DNA of 14,681 nt from NCBI GenBank assembly GCA_937894465.1, contig CALCRE010000042.1, positions 1-14,681 on the forward strand, given 5' to 3'. Shown piece after piece: positions 8,935 to 14,681 of the stretch. Made by a program: the position numbers and the translations under genes. Positions within the stretch are counted from its first letter, which is position 1. Every line of letters starts with the position of its first letter. The notes beneath the pieces are model-generated. The model saw nothing but the letters and a program-made list of their open reading frames with translations. It ran no database searches and was not told the origin of the DNA. This DNA comes from an uncultured Clostridia bacterium (GTDB lineage: Bacteria; Bacillota; Clostridia; JAAYHZ01).

Positions 8935-9830
8935 TGAAGTCAGTTAGTTTTAAAAGGCGTCAAGCCATTCAGGGGCTGATACTGGTGTCTCCGTGGATTA
9001 TCGGTACAATCCTATTCTTCTTGTATCCTGCTTATGAGACCTTTGCACTTAGTGTATCGGAGTTGGATTCCATTAAAGGATTACAGAAGCACTATTTAGG
9101 ATTTAACTATTATCGAAACATCCTATTTGAGAGTATAGCTTATGTCCCAATGTATCAAAGGGTTTTTAAAGAAATGTTAATAAGGACACCTTTGGTTGTC
9201 ATATTCTCCTTATTCATTGCTATTTTGTTGAACTTGGACATCAAGGGAAGAGGAGTATTAAGATCTCTCTTCGTGCTTCCGTTCTTGCTTGGTTCCGGTT
9301 TCATCATGCAACAGATCATGAACCAAGGCTTACAAGATGAAATGGGAGATACGGCTATGGGGACGGACACCACAAGCATAAGCAGAGGTACCATTCTCAT
9401 ACCCAGAGAAGTGCTTTGGTATTTGGGACCAAAGGTTGCAAACCTAGTTATGCAATTTTTAAGTCGTATTACAGAGGTGCTTTGGAAATGCCCTGTGCCG
9501 ATTATATTGTTCCTTGGCGGCTTGCAGTCCATATCCGGTTCCTTGTATGAATCGGCAAAGGTAGACGGAGCTACTCAGTGGGAAATGTTCTGGAAGATTA
9601 CTTTACCCATGATCGGTGATATTATACTGGTTGCGATTATTTATACGTTGATTGACATGTTTACAGAATCCACCAACTCGGTTATGGCTAATATTCACAG
9701 CATGGCGTTTAAAAGTACACGGTTTGAGTATGCAGCCGCGCTGGCTTGCATTTATATCGTAATCATCTTAGTGCTGATCGGAGTCATATTCGGTATTGCT
9801 GCTTTAATCAGCAAATCGAACAACAAGTAG
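8934..9830 (+). CDS. Carbohydrate ABC transporter permease, MalF-like (pair 2)
   Basis: Channel subunit of a second importer encoded in the same operon. It has 298 residues with the first membrane helix near 12-35. The EAA loop is at E206-S-A-K-V-D-G212 followed by 'WKITLPMIGD'. Between the third and fourth hydrophobic segments (about residues 129-180) there is a polar insertion with Asp/Thr/Ser-rich sequence, predicted to face outside and absent at this position from the first MalF-like permease. The start ATG shares a base with the stop of the upstream gene, and AAAGGGGG (8917-8924) is the ribosome site. The protein differs clearly from the first MalF-like permease, so the second pair is not a recent tandem copy. 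Confidence 0.9.
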   Translation: MKSVSFKRRQAIQGLILVSPWIIGTILFFLYPAYETFALSVSELDSIKGLQKHYLGFNYYRNILFESIAYVPMYQRVFKEMLIRTPLVVIFSLFIAILLNLDIKGRGVLRSLFVLPFLLGSGFIMQQIMNQGLQDEMGDTAMGTDTTSISRGTILIPREVLWYLGPKVANLVMQFLSRITEVLWKCPVPIILFLGGLQSISGSLYESAKVDGATQWEMFWKITLPMIGDIILVAIIYTLIDMFTESTNSVMANIHSMAFKSTRFEYAAALACIYIVIILVLIGVIFGIAALISKSNNK

Positions 9831-9846
9831 AAAGGAGGATGTGTTA

Positions 9847-10839
9847 ATGAAGTTATTTAAAAAAAGCAAGGAAAAGACAGAACTAGAGTTAATCATGGAG
9901 CAAGCACATATTCATGAGATTTCCGGATGGGAAAAGTTAAAACATGCTGAAACATGGAAACATATTTTCTTTAGGTTCTTCACGTATCTGTTATTGTTCT
10001 CAATGGCTTTTGTTTTCTTGTATCCATTCCTTTTCTTATTGACGGACTCTGTGAAATCATTAGCCGACTTGACTGACATAACCGTTAAATGGATTCCTAC
10101 GAGAGGGCTAAGATGGGTGAACTATAAATATGCCTGGCAAGAATTGAAAGGTCCGGTTACATTGCCAAACTCAATTTATATGACGGGTATGGCAACGTTT
10201 ATTCACGTTATCTCATGTTCGTTCATTGGATATGGTTTTGCTAGATTCCATTTCAAGGGAAGCAATCTCCTTTTTGGTATATTGGTATTGGCTATGGTTA
10301 TTCCTTTACAAGTTATGATGATTCCGATGTTTATTCTGTACAGTAACGTATTCGGGTGGACCAACTCCATGAAACCGATTTTGATACCTGCTATATTCGG
10401 ATATGGGTTGAAAGGCGGCTTGTATATATTCATATTCCGACAATTTTTCGTCGCATTGCCGAAAGAGTTGGAAGAAGCTGCTTATATTGACGGATGTGGT
10501 TTCATTCAGACACACTTTAGAATTATACTTCCCATATCAAAATCGTCAATTTTGGTTGTATCTATTCTTTCCATGGTGTTCCATTGGAATGACTATACAG
10601 AACCGAACATGTACCTGACCAATCCGAAGATCAGGATATTCCCACAGGGATTACCCGGGTTATATCGAATGGCGGTACAGATGGTGGACGACTTGGGCTA
10701 TGTCATAGACAAGTCCTTGTACAATCAGGCCACGGCCTCGGCAGGTGCCGTCTTGAGCTTATTGCCCATATTGATTGTGTACTTGTTTGCCCAGAGAAGC
10801 TTCGTTGAAGGTATTCAGCACACAGGTGCCAAGCAATAA
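9847..10839 (+). CDS. Carbohydrate ABC transporter permease, MalG-like (pair 2)
   Basis: Second channel subunit of the second importer, probably forming a heterodimer with the product of 8934-9830. The start is ATG 9847, not GTG 9841, because AAAGGAGG (9831-9838) is 8 nt before the ATG and only 2 nt before the GTG. It has 330 residues. The charged N-terminal tail is about 45 residues before the first membrane helix (about 46-66), longer than in the first MalG-like permease. The EAA loop is at E209-E-A-A-x2-D-G216, followed by 'FRIILPISK'. It is the last gene of the operon; an intrinsic terminator follows 24 nt after the stop. No ATP-binding subunit accompanies either permease pair. Confidence 0.92.
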   Translation: MKLFKKSKEKTELELIMEQAHIHEISGWEKLKHAETWKHIFFRFFTYLLLFSMAFVFLYPFLFLLTDSVKSLADLTDITVKWIPTRGLRWVNYKYAWQELKGPVTLPNSIYMTGMATFIHVISCSFIGYGFARFHFKGSNLLFGILVLAMVIPLQVMMIPMFILYSNVFGWTNSMKPILIPAIFGYGLKGGLYIFIFRQFFVALPKELEEAAYIDGCGFIQTHFRIILPISKSSILVVSILSMVFHWNDYTEPNMYLTNPKIRIFPQGLPGLYRMAVQMVDDLGYVIDKSLYNQATASAGAVLSLLPILIVYLFAQRSFVEGIQHTGAKQ

Positions 10840-10862
10840 ACCTAGTAAATTATTTCACAAAA

Positions 10863-10893
10863 AAGAGGAGTCGTTTATAACGGCTCCTTTTAA
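10863..10893 (+). terminator. Intrinsic terminator of the transport operon
   Basis: An 11-bp stem pairs 10863-10873 (AAGAGGAGTCG) with 10881-10891 (CGGCTCCTTTT), with one G-T wobble and a 7-nt loop (10874-10880). The U-tract is short (4 U, all inside the stem), and an A-run just 5' of the stem would provide a U-tract on the other strand. It sits directly after the last permease gene and before an independent promoter. Confidence 0.8.
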
Positions 10894-10974
10894 ATTATAG
10901 AAGTACGATTAAACGAGAGTGATAATGAGATCTTTATAAAGTTTCTTTTTTTCAATTGCCGGTTTTGACAATAA

Positions 10975-10987
10975 CATTGACTCAATG
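10975..10987. promoter_or_regulatory. 13-bp perfect palindrome, candidate operator
   Basis: CATTGA-C-TCAATG is a perfect inverted repeat with 6-bp arms around one central base. It lies 21 bp upstream of the -35 box of the oxidoreductase promoter, a place where an activator or upstream repressor could bind. A TTGACA (10965-10970) overlaps this zone but has no well-spaced -10 partner. The protein that might bind is not encoded in the window. Confidence 0.35.
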
Positions 10988-11008
10988 AACATAATTGTGA
11001 AAATTTGC

Positions 11009-11036
11009 TTGCAGACAAAATCCGGTATGATATAAT
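11009..11036 (+). promoter_or_regulatory. Sigma-A-type promoter for the oxidoreductase gene
   Basis: The -35 box TTGCAG (11009-11014) and a perfect -10 box TATAAT (11031-11036) are separated by 16 bp. A TG at 11028-11029, one base before the -10, makes it an extended -10 promoter, which compensates for the imperfect -35. The expected transcript start is near 11043, giving a leader of about 26 nt before the ATG at 11069. Confidence 0.78.
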
Positions 11037-11068
11037 CAATATAAAACATTCTATTGGAGGGTATAGAC

Positions 11069-11965
11069 ATGAGTGAAATAAAAGTTGCTATGATAGGATT
11101 AGATACCAGTCATTCCATTCAGTATGCTAAAAGAACGAATGACCCGAATTGCGATCCTAAACTAAAAGTTGCCGGTTTAAAGACCATTTCTTGTTTAAGA
11201 TTCGAAACTCCTTTCCAAGACAAGAAAGGTTTAGATGCACGCCAAGCTGAACTTGAAGGCTGGGGCGTTAAAGTTACAGAAGATTTTGACGAATGTGTAG
11301 CCGGTTGTGATGCCATTATGATGGAAATCAATGACCCGGCATTCCATTTGGAATACTTTGAAAAAGCTATGAAATTGGGAAAACCGATTTTCTTAGATAA
11401 ACCGATGGCTGACACATATGCAGCAGGAAAGAAAATTTATGATTTGGCAAAGGAAAACAATGTACGTGTTTTCTCCGCATCATCATTGCGTTATGTTACT
11501 GCAGTAATAGAAGCAAAAACTGCCATGAACGATCCGGAATATGTAGCTGTTTACGGTGCTATGGGTGTTGCTCCTGCAGGAAGCAGCGTAGTATGGTACG
11601 GTGTACATGCAATGGAAATGTTACAAAAATTGATGGGTCCGGGAGCTGTCAGTATAAAAGCAGTTCAAGATGACAAGGGTGTTGTTTGTATCGTTAAATA
11701 CAAAAATGGCAACAGGGGCATTGTTGAATTGAACACAGGTTCATCCATCTATGGTGGCGTTGTTAGATTAAAAGGAAAAGCAATTCCCTTTGTAGTGGAT
11801 ATGAGCATGGCTTATACATTGGAATTGCAAGAAGTTGCTAATTTCTTTGCAGGTGCTGAAGCATCAGTATCCATGGATGACACTTTGGAAGTCATGGATT
11901 TGTTGGATACAGCACAACGTTCTGTTGACAGCGGTAAAGAAGAAAAATTAAATGGTATTTATTAA
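11069..11965 (+). CDS. Gfo/Idh/MocA-family NAD(P)-dependent oxidoreductase
   Basis: Probable cytoplasmic sugar or cyclitol oxidoreductase. Start chosen at ATG 11069, because the upstream in-frame TTG at 11054 is part of the ribosome site TTGGAGGG (11054-11061, 7 nt spacing). It has 298 residues, slightly short for a family usually of 330-400. The N-terminal strand 'IKVAMIGLDTSHS' sits where the Rossmann glycine motif normally is, but only one of the usual glycines remains. The family's lysine motif is present as L-D110-K111-P112, and 'WYGVH180' supplies the usual C-domain histidine. A beta-sheet domain follows (about 150-260). The reduced glycine motif means the cofactor preference is uncertain. 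It has its own promoter and is followed by a terminator, then by a GH4-like gene. Confidence 0.85.
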   Translation: MSEIKVAMIGLDTSHSIQYAKRTNDPNCDPKLKVAGLKTISCLRFETPFQDKKGLDARQAELEGWGVKVTEDFDECVAGCDAIMMEINDPAFHLEYFEKAMKLGKPIFLDKPMADTYAAGKKIYDLAKENNVRVFSASSLRYVTAVIEAKTAMNDPEYVAVYGAMGVAPAGSSVVWYGVHAMEMLQKLMGPGAVSIKAVQDDKGVVCIVKYKNGNRGIVELNTGSSIYGGVVRLKGKAIPFVVDMSMAYTLELQEVANFFAGAEASVSMDDTLEVMDLLDTAQRSVDSGKEEKLNGIY

Positions 11966-11997
11966 TTGAAGGATATAAATTTATAGTCCGGATATGT

Positions 11998-12031
11998 AAA
12001 AGTGGTAGAGCAATGTGTTCTGCCACTTTTT
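11998..12031 (+). terminator. Intrinsic terminator or attenuator between the oxidoreductase and GH4-like genes
   Basis: A 13-bp stem with two G-T pairs joins 11998-12010 with 12018-12030 around a 7-nt loop, ending in five U (12027-12031). It lies 32 nt after the oxidoreductase stop and only 22 nt before the next start codon. No convincing promoter follows it, so it probably reduces rather than abolishes downstream expression. Confidence 0.78.
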
Positions 12032-12053
12032 GCGAATAAGTGGAGGATAAGCC

Positions 12054-13298
12054 ATGTCTAGTGAAGTTAAGATAGCAATGATCGGTGGAGGCGGGAAAAA
12101 CACAGGGGGAACCTTATTGTACTTAATAAATTCCGGTAGGGTACGGAATGTTGAGTTTGGTCTGTTCGGTAGAACCGTTGCAAATATGGAACGAAACATT
12201 GCACTGGCTAACAAGATCGAAAATAAGAACGGATGTAGTATTAAAATCTATGATACGTTAGAATCGGTTTTAGAGGGTTCAGACATTGTTATGCATTGCG
12301 CCACAGCCGGTTATGGTGCGTTTGGAGGTTATAAGTCCTACGGCATACCGCAAGGTGGTCATGTTATGTATATGGGGGAGAAAGTCTCAAAGATTTGTCC
12401 GGATGCCTGGGTGTTAGGAGCGACAAATCCTCCGGAGGTTCCTCTTTCTGCCTTATTAAAAAGGTTTGGTATTGAAAAATCCATTGGACTATGTAATGCT
12501 CCTATGATTGTAAAAAACACCTTCTCGGCCATCACAGGTGTGAAGGAAGAGGATATTGTGATGAGGGGAATCGGGATGAACCATGATGTATGGTATTATG
12601 ATTTTAGAATAGGGGATGAAAGTGACCCCGATAAAATTGTTAATATGATCAATCAAAGGATCGATGATCCGGTTCTATTAGAACATAAATGGTTCCGATT
12701 GTTTCCCGAGTGGAGAGTGGCTATCAAAAACAATGTGGCATTTTTAAAAGAGTCAGGTTACTTAGTATCACCGGCAGGTGGGACAAGACGATTAAAAGGC
12801 CTTCCTGTCACCTCAAAAGAATATGGTTCACTTATGAAACGTCCTTCGAAGGAAGACTTTGAAAAGTGCTTTAGTGATGAGGTATCCGTGGAAGATATGA
12901 TCAGAATCACAAGCCGCTGCGGTGGTGGTGTACCTGTATATACCGGTAAGATCATAGAGTCCATTCTCTTGGAAGACGATATACAACATTCTGCTTTGGT
13001 ACCCAACAAAGGAGCATATGCGGATGCACCTGACTTATTGCATATACAAGCTGATATTAGTATTTCAGGTGGGAAAATAAAGATTCACGGAGCAAAAAAA
13101 CTGCCTGACTTTATTAAAGGGATGCTAACTGCAAGATTCATTCAAAATGATATGCTGACTACTGCTTTGGCCAATCAAGATGATCAGTTGCTCAAGCAGG
13201 CCATTATGGTGATGCCGGAACGAAATGAATACAACCAAGCACTTGAGTTCGACTCAGGCAGCGAGAAAACCGTGGAACCTTTTATCCCGTTTAATTAG
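12054..13298 (+). CDS. Glycoside hydrolase family 4-like protein (divergent, NAD- and metal-dependent)
   Basis: A 414-residue cytoplasmic enzyme of the GH4/LDH-like fold. GH4 enzymes cleave alpha- or beta-glycosides, often 6-phosphorylated, by transient oxidation at C3 using NAD+ and a divalent metal. What is seen: a glycine-rich Rossmann start (G11-G-G-G-K-N-T-G18); G-L-C147-N-A-P, matching the metal-binding Cys motif; G174-M-N-H177, matching the metal-binding His motif; and V316-P-N-K-G320, matching the conserved 'vpNkG' segment. Length is a little below the usual 430-480. The sequence after the N-terminal glycines departs from the family's common GGGS form, so a sub-branch is likely and substrate cannot be assigned. 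The ribosome site GGAGG (12042-12046) is 7 nt before the ATG. The gene sits behind a terminator hairpin and probably depends on readthrough from the oxidoreductase promoter. Confidence 0.8.
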   Translation: MSSEVKIAMIGGGGKNTGGTLLYLINSGRVRNVEFGLFGRTVANMERNIALANKIENKNGCSIKIYDTLESVLEGSDIVMHCATAGYGAFGGYKSYGIPQGGHVMYMGEKVSKICPDAWVLGATNPPEVPLSALLKRFGIEKSIGLCNAPMIVKNTFSAITGVKEEDIVMRGIGMNHDVWYYDFRIGDESDPDKIVNMINQRIDDPVLLEHKWFRLFPEWRVAIKNNVAFLKESGYLVSPAGGTRRLKGLPVTSKEYGSLMKRPSKEDFEKCFSDEVSVEDMIRITSRCGGGVPVYTGKIIESILLEDDIQHSALVPNKGAYADAPDLLHIQADISISGGKIKIHGAKKLPDFIKGMLTARFIQNDMLTTALANQDDQLLKQAIMVMPERNEYNQALEFDSGSEKTVEPFIPFN

Positions 13299-13326
13299 GC
13301 TTATTCAATCTTTGCTTAATAAAGAA

Positions 13327-13370
13327 AAAAAAGTAACTAGGCTATGACTTCTCTGCCTTGTTACTTTTTT
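13327..13370 (+). terminator. Intrinsic terminator after the GH4-like gene
   Basis: The arms 13327-13342 and 13355-13370 pair as 11 bp (A6-GTAAC with GTTAC-T6), one T-T mismatch, then AGGC/GCCT, around a 12-nt loop. Six U end the 3' arm and an A-run precedes the 5' arm, so it could act in both directions. It closes the two-gene unit and isolates the pyr promoter downstream. Confidence 0.82.
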
Positions 13371-13565
13371 ATGTTCTACTTTTATAGCACTCGCAATATT
13401 TTTGCCCTTTATTGTAATGGATGGTGGCCGTCTTTCATTACTAGCAGACTTTAATCATCAGGAAATTCCTTTTAACATACACTGCAATTGAGGGGTGGAT
13501 TTTAGTTTTTCATTTAAGAAAAAATAGAGAAAAATAGAGATTAGTTTAGTTGGTGAAAAAATGCA
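13371..13565. other. AT-rich intergenic stretch without a supported gene
   Basis: I see no convincing coding region on either strand. The longest + reading starting at ATG 13371 ends after 27 codons and has no ribosome site of its own. The end of the stretch holds an exact tandem 10-bp repeat and A-rich tracts just upstream of the pyr promoter, which could raise promoter activity. Confidence 0.5.
13521..13540. repeat. Tandem 10-bp direct repeat
   Basis: AAAATAGAGA occurs twice in exact tandem, 25 bp upstream of the pyr -35 box. It may be an A-rich upstream promoter element or a chance repeat; no other copy was noticed in the window. Confidence 0.5.
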
Positions 13566-13594
13566 TAGACAAGCTTTTGTGGGTATGTTATAAT
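13566..13594 (+). promoter_or_regulatory. Sigma-A-type promoter of the pyr operon
   Basis: TAGACA (13566-13571, one mismatch to TTGACA) and TATAAT (13589-13594, perfect) are 17 bp apart. TG at 13586-13587, one base before the -10, makes it an extended -10 promoter. The predicted start near 13601 gives a leader of about 170 nt carrying the PyrR attenuator. Confidence 0.85.
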
Positions 13595-13619
13595 TCAGTT
13601 CAATAAAAGTTCATATTGT

Positions 13620-13723
13620 CCTTTTAATGGGTCCGGAGAGGCGCAAAGGGAGTATGTTGATGATTGAGAGTATATCATTTTGTATATTACTAGCTTTCCG
13701 CTTATGTGACGGAAGGCTTTTTT
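13620..13723 (+). promoter_or_regulatory. PyrR-responsive transcription attenuator leader
   Basis: The leader carries TCCGGAGAGGC (13632-13642), matching the PyrR-binding loop consensus UCCNGNGAGGC. It is flanked by CCTTT and AAAGG arms (13620-13624 and 13645-13649) that can close the binding hairpin. CGGAGAG inside that loop (13634-13640) can instead pair over 7 bp with CTTTCCG (13694-13700), the 5' arm of the downstream terminator, giving a competing antiterminator. This is the arrangement known for Bacillus-type pyr operons: with UMP, PyrR holds the binding hairpin and the terminator forms; when UMP is low, the antiterminator forms and transcription goes on. PyrR itself is encoded next, so the circuit is autoregulatory. 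Confidence 0.88.
13692..13723 (+). terminator. Attenuator terminator in the pyr leader
   Basis: A 9-bp stem (13692-13700 with 13710-13718, one G-T pair) around a 9-nt loop is followed by six U (13718-13723). It lies 48 nt before the pyrR start. Its 5' arm is complementary to the PyrR-binding loop, so its formation is conditional. Confidence 0.88.
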
Positions 13724-13771
13724 GTTGTAAAAGGACATTGAAATAAAAATATCTATATGGAGGATGGAAGC

Positions 13772-14302
13772 ATGAAAACGGTCATTATGGATCAGTCTGC
13801 AATGGAAAGAGCGTTAACAAGAATATCACATGAAATCCTGGAAAAGAATAAGGGCACGAAGGATTTGGTGTTGATCGGTATTCAAAGAAGAGGCGTGCCT
13901 TTAGCGAGAATGATCGCTGAAAATATTCAGAAAATAGAAAATGTTTCGTTACCGGTAGGTGTGTTGGATATTACCTTTTACAGAGATGATTTAAGTCTTG
14001 TTTCTGAGCATCCGGTGGTCAAAGGTACCGAAATTTCCTTTTCATTACAAGATAAAAAGATCGTGCTGGTAGATGATGTCATCTACACCGGAAGAACCAT
14101 ACGAGCAGCCATTGAAGCTATATTTGACATGGGTAGACCTCAAATGATCCAATTGGCTATCATGATCGACAGAGGGCACAGGGAGTTACCTTTCCGTCCG
14201 GATTTTGTAGGCAAAAATGTGCCTACTTCTAAAAGCGAAGTGATTCATGTTTTTGTACCGGAATTTGACGGTGACTTTAAAGTGCTCATTGATCAAGCAT
14301 AA
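13772..14302 (+). CDS. pyrR: PyrR bifunctional pyr attenuation regulator / uracil phosphoribosyltransferase
   Basis: RNA-binding repressor of pyrimidine genes that also can convert uracil and PRPP to UMP. The start is ATG 13772, giving 176 residues, close to the usual 175-185. GGAGG at 13759-13763 is 8 nt before it, whereas the upstream in-frame ATG at 13757 overlaps that ribosome site. The PRPP-binding motif is complete: V-L-V-D101-D102-V-I-Y-T106-G-R-T109. 'GIQRRGVPLA' (36-45) and 'DITFYRDDL' (66-74) are typical PyrR segments. The attenuator upstream carries its binding site, and pyrB follows 13 nt later, which fits the common pyrR-pyrB order of Gram-positive bacteria. Confidence 0.96.
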   Translation: MKTVIMDQSAMERALTRISHEILEKNKGTKDLVLIGIQRRGVPLARMIAENIQKIENVSLPVGVLDITFYRDDLSLVSEHPVVKGTEISFSLQDKKIVLVDDVIYTGRTIRAAIEAIFDMGRPQMIQLAIMIDRGHRELPFRPDFVGKNVPTSKSEVIHVFVPEFDGDFKVLIDQA

Positions 14303-14315
14303 AAGGGAGGATGCG

Positions 14316-14681
14316 ATGATATTAAAAAGCAAAGATCTTCTGGGGTTAAGAGATGTATCGAAAGAAGAGATCAAAGGAATTCTTGATACAGCTAGAACAA
14401 TGAAGCTCATCATACAATCAAACACAAAGAAAACACCACATTTGCAGGGAAAAACCATCATTACGTTGTTTTATGAAAACAGCACCAGAACCAGATCCTC
14501 TTTCGAATTGGCTGCCAAATATATGAGCGGGAACAGTGTCAACATCTCGGTTGCATCTTCTAGTGTGGCAAAAGGGGAGACATTGATCGACACCGGAAGA
14601 ACACTTGACGTAATGGGTACCGATGTGATCATTATCAGACATTCCATGGCCGGAGCACCGGCATTATTGGCTAAAAACATA
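14316..14681 (+). CDS. pyrB: Aspartate carbamoyltransferase catalytic chain (3' partial)
   Basis: Catalyses the committed step of pyrimidine synthesis, joining carbamoyl phosphate to aspartate. The frame stays open from ATG 14316 to the window edge, 122 codons of an expected roughly 305. The carbamoyl-phosphate motif S56-T-R-T-R60 is preceded by 'FYEN' and followed by 'SSFELAAK', as in this family. The second active-site loop is present as S-S-S-V-A-K86-G-E-T with 'DT' after it. 'IIIRH' (about 107-111) precedes the expected substrate loop. The ribosome site GGGAGG (14305-14310) is 5 nt before this ATG. An earlier ATG at 14311 stops after two codons, so 14316 is the start. Pairing with pyrR supports ATCase over ornithine carbamoyltransferase. 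Confidence 0.94.
   Translation, partial: MILKSKDLLGLRDVSKEEIKGILDTARTMKLIIQSNTKKTPHLQGKTIITLFYENSTRTRSSFELAAKYMSGNSVNISVASSSVAKGETLIDTGRTLDVMGTDVIIIRHSMAGAPALLAKNI

Noticed and set aside
10931..10955. CTTTATAAAG palindrome followed by a U-run as a second terminator.
   Set aside because: The self-complementary core leaves no usable loop and has no GC-rich stem.
10965..10970. Perfect TTGACA as the -35 box of the oxidoreductase promoter.
   Set aside because: The nearest -10-like hexamer (CATAAT, 10990-10995) is 19 bp away and weak; the downstream TTGCAG/TGATATAAT pair is far better.
13372..13434. Reverse-strand fragment encoding a Cys-x-Cys peptide (KGQKYCECYKSRT) that hints at a gene remnant.
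   Set aside because: Only about 20 codons, bounded by stop codons, with no start or extension; too short to support a pseudogene call.
13371..13454. Short + strand reading frame of 27 codons from ATG 13371.
   Set aside because: It begins right at the end of a terminator stem, has no ribosome site, and shows no recognisable family features.
1..14681. CRISPR arrays, insertion sequences, tRNA or rRNA genes, phage attachment sites.
   Set aside because: I saw no regularly spaced repeats, transposase reading frames, cloverleaf-like or rRNA-like segments.

Overview
The window looks like a chromosomal segment of a low-to-moderate GC Gram-positive anaerobe of the Clostridia/Bacilli type. All recognisable genes lie on the + strand. 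The evidence is strong AGGAGG-type ribosome binding sites, sigma-A promoters with extended -10 boxes, U-tract intrinsic terminators, MalF/MalG-type ABC permeases, and a PyrR-type RNA attenuator in front of pyrR-pyrB. Genus and species cannot be read from the sequence.

Region 1 (1-10891) is one long operon that begins upstream of the window. In order it encodes: a very large extracellular solute-binding protein with carbohydrate-binding-like modules in front of the binding domain (5' end missing); a MalF-like and a MalG-like permease; a secreted NHL-propeller/TPR protein tethered by a C-terminal membrane helix; a YIP1-family membrane protein; a 724-residue secreted protein that I read as DUF5696, with the look of a glycoside hydrolase; and a second MalF-like/MalG-like permease pair. 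Gene spacings run from a 1-nt overlap to 22 nt, and the unit ends at an intrinsic terminator. No ATPase gene is present in the window, so both permease pairs probably borrow a shared MsmX-type ATPase. This is the most interesting part: an apparently uncharacterised system for capturing, cutting and importing a glycan, with unusual accessory proteins.

Region 2 (about 10900-13370) has its own extended -10 promoter, with a 13-bp palindrome upstream of it. It encodes a Gfo/Idh/MocA-type NAD(P)-dependent oxidoreductase and a divergent glycoside hydrolase family 4 (GH4)-like protein. The two genes are separated by an intrinsic terminator with no clear second promoter, and a further terminator follows. 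These are plausibly cytoplasmic enzymes for the imported sugar, but the functional link rests only on adjacency and enzyme type.

Region 3 (about 13566-14681) is the start of a pyrimidine biosynthesis operon: promoter, PyrR-responsive attenuator leader, pyrR, and the first 122 codons of pyrB, which runs off the window. The stretch 13371-13565 holds no convincing gene.
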